The position numbers and the translations under genes were made by a program. Source: a virus. Taken from it: DNA of 64,000 bases. The stretch covers positions 1 to 64,000 of IMG/VR virus record IMGVR_UViG_3300032164_000009, one strand, 5' to 3'. This document shows positions 31,013 to 39,243 of the stretch, one piece after another (position 1 is the first letter of the stretch; every line of letters begins with the position of its first letter). The notes under the pieces were generated by a model, which saw nothing but the letters and a program-made list of their open reading frames with translations, had not been told where the DNA came from and made no database searches.

Positions 31013-31075
31013 CCCGCAGATTGCCGGCTACGATTTCGCTATTGACAATCCGGCAGCCGAGGTCAAAACTGCGGG
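31013..31075 (+). promoter_or_regulatory. Nested-stem intergenic element
   Basis: CCCGCAG (31013-31019) pairs with CTGCGGG (31069-31075) and encloses TGCCGG (31022-31027) with CCGGCA (31050-31055). A TTGACA lies in the inner loop. It occupies the 142-bp gap after the modification island; it may be an mRNA-processing or regulatory structure. Confidence 0.4.
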
Positions 31076-31135
31076 AGAAGGCCCTGGCAAGGTACTGAAT
31101 TACTTGACTCACCGTAAACCTGAAAGGAACGAGTT

Positions 31136-31384
31136 ATGCACTACCGAAATGGACGTCCCGCAGCCAACGGGGACAAGGTCGTCCAGCTCAGCACCGAGGG
31201 CGGCAAGATCGTGAGCGTCGGCATCTTGCACGACGCCGTTGCCGGCAATGACTACTGCAACGGCAGCATCGCGCCGATCAGTACGACCCTCGCCGGAGCG
31301 TGCATCTGCGATTGCCTCCACATGGACGATGTGGCGGCCATGCTCAAGGAAAAAGGGTTTGATAGGCGACCGACTGGCAAATAG
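31136..31384 (+). CDS. Conserved small phage protein
   Basis: 82 residues; ATG follows GAAAGGAACGAGTT. The middle part (VSVGILHDAVAGNDYCNGSI) and the CLHMDDV near residue 60 are well conserved in proteins I recall from planctomycete-type phages. A small beta-barrel is likely. Function unknown. Confidence 0.8.
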   Translation: MHYRNGRPAANGDKVVQLSTEGGKIVSVGILHDAVAGNDYCNGSIAPISTTLAGACICDCLHMDDVAAMLKEKGFDRRPTGK

Positions 31385-31459
31385 CCCCCACGCTGGTGAG
31401 CCAAGTAAGTTAGTGCCCCCCGGAAAGGGCGTAACCCGAACCTGAACAAGGAGATTCCA

Positions 31460-31735
31460 ATGGACAAGGCAGAAATCCGCAATCGTTTGGATGCAGTGGC
31501 CGCCCAAGCTGCGGCGGCCGGATTCACGATCGACTGGGCGAAGTTCATCCAGGCGATCATGCTCCTCATCGAGGCGTTCAAGCCGACACCGACGCCCGGC
31601 CCGGTTGTGGTCGCGTCGGCCGAATACGCCGCGGAGGTCCTCTTCGCGCAGGTCGATGCCGGCAAAATAAATTGGGCAAAGCTCTTCGAGTTCATCGAGA
31701 AGATTCTGCCTTTGATTCTCCCGATCTTCATCTGA
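31460..31735 (+). CDS. Small hydrophobic-tailed protein
   Basis: 91 residues; ATG follows AACAAGGAGATTCCA. N-terminal amphipathic helix, then a hydrophobic helix (AKFIQAIMLLIEAF), a Pro-Thr hinge and a very hydrophobic C terminus (FEFIEKILPLILPIFI). It could be membrane-associated and lysis-related, but no holin family matches. Confidence 0.75.
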   Translation: MDKAEIRNRLDAVAAQAAAAGFTIDWAKFIQAIMLLIEAFKPTPTPGPVVVASAEYAAEVLFAQVDAGKINWAKLFEFIEKILPLILPIFI

Positions 31736-31782
31736 GCCGCGGCACCCTCCCCTTTCCACAACGAAATTCTCGGAGGCTCGCC

Positions 31783-32487
31783 ATGAAGCGACTCATCGCC
31801 GCCGCTCTCCTGTTGGGTGGTAGCCTCGGCCTGGCCCTGGGCCTCGTAGGACCATCACGCGAGGCCCAGGCTGCCAAGCCGCCGGTGTTGGTGCCCGATC
31901 CGAAGCAGGCCCCTGCCCTGCCCCTCACTGTGGTCACGGCCCCCAACCTCAAGATCGCTATCGAGGGGAAGAAGCTCGCCCTCACTCCGCAGTTTGCTAC
32001 TGCGACCCCTCACCGCTGGCGTGCCCCGGTTGTCGTTGTCGATGGTAAGGCGCTGGCCACCCTCGACTACTTGGCGGCAGGTGAGATCGAATCGGCGACC
32101 TACACGATCACCATCAGCGGAGGCGTCGAGCCCATCCCTCCGCCCCCGCCGCCTCCGCCTCCGCCTCCGCCGCCTCCGCCCGAAAACCTCTGGGGCGTGG
32201 TGATCTACGAGAGTAGCCAGCAGACGCCGCAACAGGCGATCATCATGCTGAGCGGGAAGGTCCGGGGTCTTTTCCCCAATGAGCAATTTCGTTGCATCGA
32301 CCAATCGCCCGAGACCAAGCCCGCCCCGGATTGGAAGCCCTACGTCGATGCTGCCAAAGGAAAACCGTTGCCTTACCTGTTCATCGTTGACCAGGCGGGC
32401 ACGACTTACCACGAGGCACCATTGCCGGCGACGGTTGACGCGACTGTGGCGGTCATCAAACAGTTTGTGAAAGGCGGTGGACGATGA
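31783..32487 (+). CDS. Secreted protein with polyproline hinge
   Basis: 234 residues. A signal peptide (MKRLIAAALLLGGSLGLALG, cleavage near AQA) is followed by a beta-rich domain, a run of about 15 prolines near residue 120, and a C-terminal domain (LWGVVIYESSQQTPQQAIIM; GKPLPYLFIVDQAGTTYHEA) with a thioredoxin-like strand order but no C-x-x-C. Its stop overlaps the papain-like gene. Probably exported and acting at the cell envelope. Confidence 0.82.
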   Translation: MKRLIAAALLLGGSLGLALGLVGPSREAQAAKPPVLVPDPKQAPALPLTVVTAPNLKIAIEGKKLALTPQFATATPHRWRAPVVVVDGKALATLDYLAAGEIESATYTITISGGVEPIPPPPPPPPPPPPPPPENLWGVVIYESSQQTPQQAIIMLSGKVRGLFPNEQFRCIDQSPETKPAPDWKPYVDAAKGKPLPYLFIVDQAGTTYHEAPLPATVDATVAVIKQFVKGGGR

Positions 32488-33200
32488 CGAATCTACTTTT
32501 CCCCAACACTGCCCTCGTTCTCCCGTCCGACCGGCCTTCATGGGGCTGCTTGCCGCGTGCATCGAAGCCCGGCCAATGGTGTCCAATGGCCTCGGAGCAT
32601 ATCAAGCTGGTGCCCCGCAACCAATGGGATGAATTGGCCGACCAGATCAGTACCCGCCCAATGGTCAAGAGTATGCTTGACCAAGATTCGGTGGGCAGTT
32701 GTGCTACTGAGAGCACGACGCAGGGCGTAATGATGGGCCGTGCATTTGCCGGTCTACCTCACGTCCTGCTCAACCCGTGGTTCATCTACCACACAACCTC
32801 GCACGGGCGCGACCAGGGCTCCAGCATCGACGAAAATCTTGCCTTCGCCCGTGACAAGGGCATCGCCCCCATGTCCATCTGGCCACGTTCCAAGGGGTGG
32901 GAGGCGGAACCCTCGGAGGAGGCGAAAGAGGCCGCCAAGGCGTTTAAGATCGTCGAGTTTTTTGACGTGGCGAACATCGACGAAATGGTGTCCTGCTTGC
33001 TCACCGGCTGGCCGGTGGTCTACGGTGCCAAAGGGCACAGCGTCATCAAAGTCCAGCACCTCAATGATCGGGAGGGGCTCGACTGCAACTCCTGGGGCGA
33101 AGATTGGAGCGACTCTGGTTTTGGTGTATGGGCCAGATACAATCAGATTGACTTCGGCTACGGTATGTTCGCCGTGCGGACCACGACGGAGACACGGTAA
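32484..33200 (+). CDS. Papain-like (C1-type) cysteine peptidase
   Basis: 238 residues, ATGA-coupled. Residues QDSVGSCATES carry Gln67 and Cys73 (Q-x-x-x-G-x-C), GHSVIKV carries His185, and CNSWGEDWSDSGFGVW carries Asn202 in the N-S-W-G-x-x-W-G/S-x-x-G-x-x-x box. All catalytic residues of the papain family are present. No signal peptide is seen. It may cut host surface or virion proteins, or help lysis; the neighbouring secreted and membrane genes favour an envelope role. No glycosidase-type endolysin was recognised in the window. Confidence 0.88.
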   Translation: MTNLLFPNTALVLPSDRPSWGCLPRASKPGQWCPMASEHIKLVPRNQWDELADQISTRPMVKSMLDQDSVGSCATESTTQGVMMGRAFAGLPHVLLNPWFIYHTTSHGRDQGSSIDENLAFARDKGIAPMSIWPRSKGWEAEPSEEAKEAAKAFKIVEFFDVANIDEMVSCLLTGWPVVYGAKGHSVIKVQHLNDREGLDCNSWGEDWSDSGFGVWARYNQIDFGYGMFAVRTTTETR

Positions 33201-33667
33201 TGGGGTTCACAGCGATCCTGGCAGCCGCCCTTGCCCTCCCGCCTCCCCATGCGGCAAAGTCTCTACCGGCACTCCGAAGGCTACCGCCCGCCGTGGTGGC
33301 CCACCTGGAGCCCGTCTTGCCCATGACCGCCGCCGAAGCCAAGGCCATCGACCGGCGATTCTGGCAGGCGAATCGCTGGCGGCTCTGCCCGGCCTCCTGC
33401 GGCATGATCTGCGCCAAACATGGAAGCGAGTGGCTGCTGGAGCGGGGTGAAGCGGACCCCGATGACTCCAACCAGCGACCGGCCGAGCCGACTGAGATCA
33501 AGCCGGCAGAGGCTGAATCTAGTACCAGGGCGGCCAGCGGCCACTGGGAGCGGCAATGCGGCCCTGCTGGCTGCTCGCAGGTGTGGATAAACGCACCCCC
33601 TGAACGGGAGGATGCGTCAGCCGACAATTCGAGTTCCCAGCCTCGATTCCGGCTCAGACGTCGATGA
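33200..33667 (+). CDS. Hypothetical protein with N-terminal signal-like segment
   Basis: 155 residues. MGFTAILAAALALPPPHAAK looks like a weak signal peptide. A Cys-containing middle part (RLCPASCGMICAKHGSEW; CGPAGCSQVW) suggests disulfides or metal binding. The C terminus is Ser/Arg-rich and overlaps the next gene. No known family. Confidence 0.7.
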   Translation: MGFTAILAAALALPPPHAAKSLPALRRLPPAVVAHLEPVLPMTAAEAKAIDRRFWQANRWRLCPASCGMICAKHGSEWLLERGEADPDDSNQRPAEPTEIKPAEAESSTRAASGHWERQCGPAGCSQVWINAPPEREDASADNSSSQPRFRLRRR

Positions 33668-33894
33668 CTATGAGAACGGACGCCTTCCTAATTTCTGCGA
33701 GCGAAATGAAACGCCATGGGAACGGCAATTTTTACCCCGCGACCATCAGTTGTGGGGTGGTGGCGACGAGTATCGAGGATGCCATTGCGACGTTTAAGGC
33801 CGAGCATCCCGACGCCACACTTTGGACGGTGAGCCACCGTGGAAAGATCGAGATCATTACGCCAAGTGCTGTTTCACGTTTCGGTTCTGTTTGA
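33664..33894 (+). CDS. 76-residue hypothetical protein
   Basis: Overlaps the preceding stop (ATGA). NFYPATISCGVVATSIEDAI and ATLWTVSHRGKIEIIT suggest a compact beta-alpha-beta fold. No motif recognised. Confidence 0.65.
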   Translation: MTMRTDAFLISASEMKRHGNGNFYPATISCGVVATSIEDAIATFKAEHPDATLWTVSHRGKIEIITPSAVSRFGSV

Positions 33895-33905
33895 GGAGAT
33901 CCCTG

Positions 33906-34088
33906 ATGAGATTGTTCGCTGTTGTCGCCCTGATCCTATCACTGTTCGCGTGCGTGCCCGCCCAAGCCGGCCCGGTCCGCGGTGCCGTCAAGCTGGCGGC
34001 CAAGAGCGCGAAGGTCGCCAAGGTGGTGAAGGTGGTCCGGCCGCTGAAGCTGGTGGGCAAAGTCCTACCGCCGTTTCGAGGCAAATAG
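33906..34088 (+). CDS. Small secreted basic peptide
   Basis: 60 residues; ATG with GAGGAGATCCCTG upstream. A signal peptide (MRLFAVVALILSLFACVPAQ, cleaved near AQA) is followed by a Lys/Val/Ala-rich mature part (KLAAKSAKVAKVVKVVRPLK) that is strongly cationic and amphipathic. This composition resembles membrane-active peptides, so a lysis or envelope role is possible. Confidence 0.7.
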   Translation: MRLFAVVALILSLFACVPAQAGPVRGAVKLAAKSAKVAKVVKVVRPLKLVGKVLPPFRGK

Positions 34089-34089
34089 C

Positions 34090-34317
34090 GTGTCCATGTT
34101 CAACCGTGTCACCGCGCCACCGCCGACCAATACGCAATGGGAGGGCGCCGAAAAAGAGCATCCTGCCATCGTCGCCGAAGGCTACGCGGCATGGAACCAA
34201 TGGGAGGCCGACGGCGAGGCAACGTGCCAGTATCGGGGCGACAAGCGGGTGGCGTGGCTGATTGGCTTCTACAACGCGCGGACCGCAAGCCGCGGATATA
34301 TGGCGAGTGAAACTTGA
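34090..34317 (+). CDS. 75-residue hypothetical protein
   Basis: GTG 34090, with an in-frame ATG two codons later. Middle part helical with Trp residues (AEGYAAWNQWEADG; RGDKRVAWLIGFYNARTASR). Unknown function. Confidence 0.65.
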   Translation: MSMFNRVTAPPPTNTQWEGAEKEHPAIVAEGYAAWNQWEADGEATCQYRGDKRVAWLIGFYNARTASRGYMASET

Positions 34318-34386
34318 GCATCGCCCGGGCGTTGGCGCGTCATCCCGCCCGCGCCCGGGCCGGGTGGGAAAATCAGGAGACGAGAG

Positions 34387-34683
34387 ATGAGCCCGTTAGA
34401 TCACATAAAGAACCATTCCTGGGCCGACACGATCCAGAAATTCGGGGTCGCGGGCCTCGCCTGTCTGGTCCTGTATTGGGTCGGCGTCTCGATTCTCAAG
34501 CCGATGTCTGACGATGCGATGGAAACGCAGAAGGTCTTGCGGACCGAGATTCCCAAGCAGACGGAAGTCTCCCGGCAGGTGCTCGAAATTCTCAACCGCT
34601 TCAGCGGCGAGAGCAAGGCCGACCACAAGGCCGCCGCAGAGAAACTCGACGGGATAGACAGGAAGCTGCCGGCGAAACCGTAG
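34387..34683 (+). CDS. Single-span membrane protein, holin-like
   Basis: 98 residues; ATG after AATCAGGAGACGAG. Residues 18-36 (FGVAGLACLVLYWVGVSIL) are a transmembrane segment, followed by a long charged helix (RTEIPKQTEVSRQVLEILN). Size and shape fit class III-type holins or spanin-like accessory proteins. Its position among secreted proteins supports a lysis role, but no signature proves it. Confidence 0.75.
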   Translation: MSPLDHIKNHSWADTIQKFGVAGLACLVLYWVGVSILKPMSDDAMETQKVLRTEIPKQTEVSRQVLEILNRFSGESKADHKAAAEKLDGIDRKLPAKP

Positions 34684-34693
34684 GAGGCGATTC

Positions 34694-34855
34694 GTGCCCC
34701 AGGAACGCAACGATCTCCGAACTCTCCGCAAACTAGCTCGCCAGCAGCGGAGGGAGATCGAACTGCTGTTGCGGGCCCTTGACAACGAGCGATTACTGGC
34801 GGCGAGGCAGGAGGATCGGGCGAGGTGGATGATGTACGCGAGAAGCGAGAACTGA
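34694..34855 (+). CDS. 53-residue basic coiled-coil protein
   Basis: GTG 34694 follows TAGGAGGCGATTC. Entirely helical (RNDLRTLRKLARQQRREIEL; RWMMYARSEN), like the small coiled-coil proteins beside phage holins. It precedes the first nested-stem RNA element. Confidence 0.6.
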   Translation: MPQERNDLRTLRKLARQQRREIELLLRALDNERLLAARQEDRARWMMYARSEN

Positions 34856-34890
34856 GAGCAGGAACCAAGTGCGACTTTGACACAACTCGA

Positions 34891-34990
34891 CCGGGCGACG
34901 TTCTGGCGTAATTAACCGGAGCGAAACCAGCGCAACTAAAGGCGATGTGGCAGCCACAGCTACATCGCCTTTTTTGTTGCGCTCGCCCGG
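34891..34990 (+). ncRNA. Nested-stem RNA element, copy 1
   Basis: Outer stem CCGGGCGA (34891-34898) with TCGCCCGG (34983-34990). Hairpin CGTTCTGG/CCGGAGCG follows the 5' strand (eight pairs, three of them G-T). Clamp stem GCGCAAC (34930-34936) with GTTGCGC (34976-34982). Inside the clamp: terminator hairpin GGCGATGT/ACATCGCC and six T. It lies 27 bases before the small gene at 35018. Copies at 50689 and 51100 keep the pairing with different bases. Confidence 0.75.
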
Positions 34991-35017
34991 AAACGAGATT
35001 TTGCAGGAGCTACGACG

Positions 35018-35086
35018 ATGGCGGGCGGGACAATCGCCCTGGTTTCGGCCGCCGCCGGGGCGGTCGCATCCTGGCTAGCGAAGTGA
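35018..35086 (+). CDS. 22-residue peptide downstream of the RNA element
   Basis: ATG with GCAGGAGCTACGACG upstream; the peptide MAGGTIALVSAAAGAVASWL then AK is a single hydrophobic helix. Short, but it has a proper ribosome site and fills the space between the RNA element and the next gene. Confidence 0.4.
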   Translation: MAGGTIALVSAAAGAVASWLAK

Positions 35087-35098
35087 AGGGCGTAACGC

Positions 35099-35431
35099 AT
35101 GAAAATCCTTCTCCAATCCCAAACCGGCGACGGCTACGACGTGATCGTCCAACAATCCGACGGGAGCACTCGCACACTACATTTTGCCACTTGCCCGAAG
35201 GACGTGCAGAAGTCGGTCGATGCCGCAACGGTTGATTGGAAGATCGTCGATCCGAACGACCCGCTTGTCATCGCTCAGGCCAAAAAGACAGCGGAGCTGG
35301 ACGCGGCGGCGGACGTTGTTCGCGGGGCATATCAAAGCGCGAAGGACGCGGTGGCGAAGGCGGTCACGGTGAAGGATGTTGAGGGTGTGGTTTCGCCCGT
35401 GACTGTGGCTGCAACGGCGGGGGTGAAGTAA
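35099..35431 (+). CDS. Hypothetical protein
   Basis: 110 residues. N-terminal beta-rich half (MKILLQSQTGDGYDVIVQQS), C-terminal Ala/Val-rich helix (AYQSAKDAVAKAVTVKD). Its stop overlaps the next ATG. Possibly a virion or fibre accessory, judged only by position. Confidence 0.7.
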   Translation: MKILLQSQTGDGYDVIVQQSDGSTRTLHFATCPKDVQKSVDAATVDWKIVDPNDPLVIAQAKKTAELDAAADVVRGAYQSAKDAVAKAVTVKDVEGVVSPVTVAATAGVK

Positions 35432-35745
35432 TGTCCCATCTAAGCCCTAGAGATCACCAGTGTATCAAGATTGCCAAGCAATACAGGCTCTATTGCCATT
35501 GTCTGCTCTGTGCCAACAACGGGGAAGAGACGCCAATCAAAGGTGATGTTGACAGCTTCGTAGCTGCCCGGGCCGCAGTGAGGACTGGCGTTGCCACCAT
35601 CCGTTGGCACGTCCCATGTGGGGAAAGCGACCCCGGGGCAGTCTACGACTTGAACACTGCCGAGGCGGTTCTGCGGGGTCTGATTCATCCGAACGCAGCG
35701 AAGGCTCACGGTGATGCTTACGCCTCCACTGCGGAGGTGAAGTAA
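35431..35745 (+). CDS. Cys/His-rich hypothetical protein
   Basis: 104 residues, overlapping the preceding stop by one base. YCHCLLCANNGEETPIKGD and WHVPCGESDP give four cysteines. The next gene starts immediately after its stop. Function unknown. Confidence 0.7.
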   Translation: MSHLSPRDHQCIKIAKQYRLYCHCLLCANNGEETPIKGDVDSFVAARAAVRTGVATIRWHVPCGESDPGAVYDLNTAEAVLRGLIHPNAAKAHGDAYASTAEVK

Positions 35746-38700
35746 ATGCCTACATGCACAACAAACGCCTCCGGGTTATGGTCGGCCGATGCCATTTGGT
35801 CAGTCACCGGGGCCGGCACGACGATGGGCGGGACCGATGGCGTGCTGGTTGATGGCACGTTGACGCCTACAGTTTCCCCGGTATGGACGGTATCTGCTCT
35901 GGTTGGACGGAGAATGAAATTAGGCAGTACCTGGTATTCCATTTCTGCCAACACTGCCACGGCGGCGACGATTACCAGTCCTCCCGCCAATGCCACATAC
36001 ACCTATCTGGTCGGCGGTCCCCCGATCGACAATGACGCGGTTGTTCTTGCCGCCCAATTTTCCATTACGATGGACGTGTCGCACTCGGGATGGACCAATG
36101 GAATGGCCGGGGTGGTTATAACGGGCCACGCCACAACTCCCGCGATGCTTGAATTCCATGCCGCAACGACTGGTTATCTATTACTGAAGACCGGGACGAC
36201 GTTATCGGGGACGACGGTCACGAATCGCGGCCGGCTCTGGGCAAGTTCTGTTGGGTTGTGGATCGCGCCGGCGGATCGGTCTGGCGCGGCGAGTGCGGTT
36301 AGCGCGGGCGGGGTTTTCACCCCCGGCACCGCTCCAGCGTGGGGAGCGGGAAGCCTGGTCGGATCGTCGATCACGATAGCGGCGGGCACCTACGTTATCC
36401 TCACTCACGACGCCACGAGCGTGCTGACGTGGACCGGCACTGTTCCCTCGGAGAACGCCACGGCGGGGGCATGGACGCTGAACGTGTTGCCGCTCCCGTT
36501 TGCCGATAAGGCGACGTTGGAATTCGCGGGTACGGCGGGCACTGCGAAGCTCCTCGCGAGCGACCTCGACATCGCTCTGTACTGCACGCAGCCGACGCTC
36601 GGGTCCGTGCGGACCTACGGCACGACCTTTTCGTTTACGACAAATTATGCGGTCGATAACAACCTCACGACCCCCGTGGCTCACGGTTGGGCGACTAACG
36701 GAAACAAACCCGTCCGAGTTTCGACTTCGGGTACGCTTCCTGCTGGGCTGACGGCAGGGACGCAGTATTATGTCCGCACGGTGGGATCGACAACGACTCT
36801 ATTGCTGTCAACAACGGCCTCGGATGTTGGGCTCGTAACGCTCACCGGCAACGGCACGGGCACGCATTACATTACCGAGGGGAGAATCAACGTCAGCAGT
36901 ATCGCCACCAACACGATCACCCTGGCCGCCACTCACGGATGGGCGAACGCCACGGCGATCATGTTCACGTCGAGCGGTACATACCCTACCGGCATCGTCG
37001 CCAATACGATGTACTGGGTCATCGGGGCCAGCGGTGCCACGTTGCAGTTGGCTGCTTATTCCGGCGGAACGGCGTTGACGCTAGGCACGTCATGGACCGG
37101 CACCCTGGAAGCCTACATTGGTGGGGCAACCGCAAACGCTACAGCCGTATTAGCCGTGCTGGATGATGTATTCACCGCTGAACCAACGTGGGTGACGACG
37201 GCTGGACACAACCGCGTGGTCTTGGCCGATGCGGGGCCGGCTGATTATGACCAGCAACGGTTGACGTTGGCGACGATTACGGCGACCACGATTACACTTT
37301 CGGCTAACGTGCTTTTGGCTAAATACCCGAATGCTCGAATTTATCTGGTCGCCCGCAACATCCTCATCAAGAGCAACACGACTGCCGCGACCAATATCAT
37401 CGACTGGGTGTCCTCGACGTTCACGGGGTCGGTGTTGCAGTGTGAGATTTGGTCGGCCGCAGGAGCTGGAGTTGGCGTTACTACGTTCTACGGCTATGGC
37501 ACCGGGGCCGGCACGTCGCACACGATCTCGGGCACGATCAGCGGGTGCAGCAGCGGCGTCAACGCCGGCACGTCGCACACGATCTCGGGCACGATCAGCG
37601 GGTGCAGCAGCGGCATCCGCGACAGCACGTCGAACACGTTATCCGGCACGATCAGCGGGTGCACCTACGGCGTCAGCTACGGCACGTCGCACACGGTCTC
37701 TGGCACGATCAGCGGGTGCACCTACGGCATCCGCGACAGCACGTCGAACACGTTATCCGGCACGATCAGCGGGTGCAACAACGGCACCAACGCCGGCACG
37801 TCGCACACGGTCTCTGGCACGATCAGCGGGTGCTACAACGGCATCAGCGCCGGCACGTCGCACACGGTCTCTGGCACGATCAGCGGGTGCAACAACGGCA
37901 TCAGCGGCGGCACGTCGCACACGATCTCCGGCACGATCAGCGGGTGCAGCTACGGCATCTACGCCGGCACTGGCTGCCTCAAGGGCTGCCAGTTCACCGG
38001 CAACACACAGGACATTTACCTCAACGGCGGTTGCTGGGAGGGTTGGGGCGCTGGGCTGCGGTCAACGACGCAAGTTGCCTATTACAAGCACTCCGATCTA
38101 GCCGTGGCCGACCTTCCGATCTACGTTGGAATCACGGACATCTGCGACGCGGCCGGCGCAATTCAGCTCGGCTACGTCGGCTGGTGGTGCCCTGGAGGCT
38201 ATACGAAGACGACGGCCTGGGTTTCTGGCACGCATGGTACACCGCCGATTACGCTTGCCGCTGTCCACGTCTCGACCGCCGAAGACTCCGACCGGGATTT
38301 CTGGGTCGAATTCCCGATTCTCGGCAAGTCGGGCTCCCCGATCACGGTCACGGTCTACCACAAGACCCACAACTACGTGTTTACCGTTACGGCCGCCACC
38401 GCTGCCGTAGGGGACACGTACACAAACAACGGTCAGACGTTTACGGTGTTTGCCGCAATAGCAGGCGGCACGACGTTATTGATGGCGGGCACAGGGGCTC
38501 CCGCTGCGAGTGGAAACTTGGTAAGAGTTACCGGCTCTGGTACAAATCCTATTGTATTTTCTGCTGCTTACTTAGCTTGGACGACGGCCCCGCTGATTGA
38601 GATTTGCGATCCGAACAAGGCGTGGAAGGCCAGCGGCGAAGTGCTTGCCTCCAGTTCGGCGTTCTCCGTGGCCGATACCGATTGGCACACCGACACGGCC

Positions 38701-39243
38701 ACCTACACGCCGACCTACGACCGACCGATAACGGTGCGCGTGCGGGGGTGCGGTGGTGTAGCTGCGGGGAGTGGCACGGGGCAAATGTATTGGTGGCAGG
38801 TGATAGAGGTCGGCATGGTTCCTGGGGCTACGACCGGCCCAGCGGTGTTGCTCAAGACGACTGGGGCCGCCGCTCGTGGTGGGTCGGGGACGTGTGCCAA
38901 GTTGACGCCGACTTCGGCGATCAATTATGGCTACTGGGATTTCTACATTCCCGTTACCGCCGCCGGGACCACGATGACGTTCTACTGGGCGAAGTCCGCT
39001 GCCGGGTTTGACGGCCTGCTGAAAGTCTCGGTGTGGGACAGCGACGATCCGTTCAACGCTACACCCGGACTGATCGCAAGCGAAGCTGTGGACATCACGG
39101 CGGCCGACACCACCTACCACGCGGCGGCGATTGATTTTGCCGCCCCAGCGGCGGATGGACTCTGCCGAGTGCGAATCGAATTGAAGGACGGGGCGACTTC
39201 GGGCTTCCTTTACATCGACGATGTTTCTGTGGTTTTGACATGA
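35746..39243 (+). CDS. Large tail fibre/spike-like protein with beta-solenoid repeats
   Basis: 1165 residues. Residues about 589-740 carry eight tandem 19-residue units of the type GTSHTISGTISGCSSGVNA, which predict a right-handed beta-helix. Upstream are beta-rich Thr/Gly/Ala domains (ATTITLSANVLLAKYPNARI style), downstream a jelly-roll-like C-terminal half (RITVRVRGCGG; DGLCRVRIELKDGA). Ser/Thr/Gly richness and absence of enzymatic motifs fit a receptor-binding fibre. Coupled to the next gene by ATGA. Confidence 0.85.
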   Translation: MPTCTTNASGLWSADAIWSVTGAGTTMGGTDGVLVDGTLTPTVSPVWTVSALVGRRMKLGSTWYSISANTATAATITSPPANATYTYLVGGPPIDNDAVVLAAQFSITMDVSHSGWTNGMAGVVITGHATTPAMLEFHAATTGYLLLKTGTTLSGTTVTNRGRLWASSVGLWIAPADRSGAASAVSAGGVFTPGTAPAWGAGSLVGSSITIAAGTYVILTHDATSVLTWTGTVPSENATAGAWTLNVLPLPFADKATLEFAGTAGTAKLLASDLDIALYCTQPTLGSVRTYGTTFSFTTNYAVDNNLTTPVAHGWATNGNKPVRVSTSGTLPAGLTAGTQYYVRTVGSTTTLLLSTTASDVGLVTLTGNGTGTHYITEGRINVSSIATNTITLAATHGWANATAIMFTSSGTYPTGIVANTMYWVIGASGATLQLAAYSGGTALTLGTSWTGTLEAYIGGATANATAVLAVLDDVFTAEPTWVTTAGHNRVVLADAGPADYDQQRLTLATITATTITLSANVLLAKYPNARIYLVARNILIKSNTTAATNIIDWVSSTFTGSVLQCEIWSAAGAGVGVTTFYGYGTGAGTSHTISGTISGCSSGVNAGTSHTISGTISGCSSGIRDSTSNTLSGTISGCTYGVSYGTSHTVSGTISGCTYGIRDSTSNTLSGTISGCNNGTNAGTSHTVSGTISGCYNGISAGTSHTVSGTISGCNNGISGGTSHTISGTISGCSYGIYAGTGCLKGCQFTGNTQDIYLNGGCWEGWGAGLRSTTQVAYYKHSDLAVADLPIYVGITDICDAAGAIQLGYVGWWCPGGYTKTTAWVSGTHGTPPITLAAVHVSTAEDSDRDFWVEFPILGKSGSPITVTVYHKTHNYVFTVTAATAAVGDTYTNNGQTFTVFAAIAGGTTLLMAGTGAPAASGNLVRVTGSGTNPIVFSAAYLAWTTAPLIEICDPNKAWKASGEVLASSSAFSVADTDWHTDTATYTPTYDRPITVRVRGCGGVAAGSGTGQMYWWQVIEVGMVPGATTGPAVLLKTTGAAARGGSGTCAKLTPTSAINYGYWDFYIPVTAAGTTMTFYWAKSAAGFDGLLKVSVWDSDDPFNATPGLIASEAVDITAADTTYHAAAIDFAAPAADGLCRVRIELKDGATSGFLYIDDVSVVLT
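37510..37965 (+). repeat. Eight tandem 57-base repeats (19 codons each)
   Basis: Units share GGCACGTCGCACACG and GGCACGATCAGCGGGTGC; two of the eight carry AGCACGTCGAACACG instead. Variable positions are concentrated in the last six codons, at loop sites of the predicted beta-helix. Confidence 0.9.

Noticed and set aside
34387-34683. Firm holin assignment
   Set aside because: One transmembrane segment and location are suggestive only; kept as 'holin-like'.
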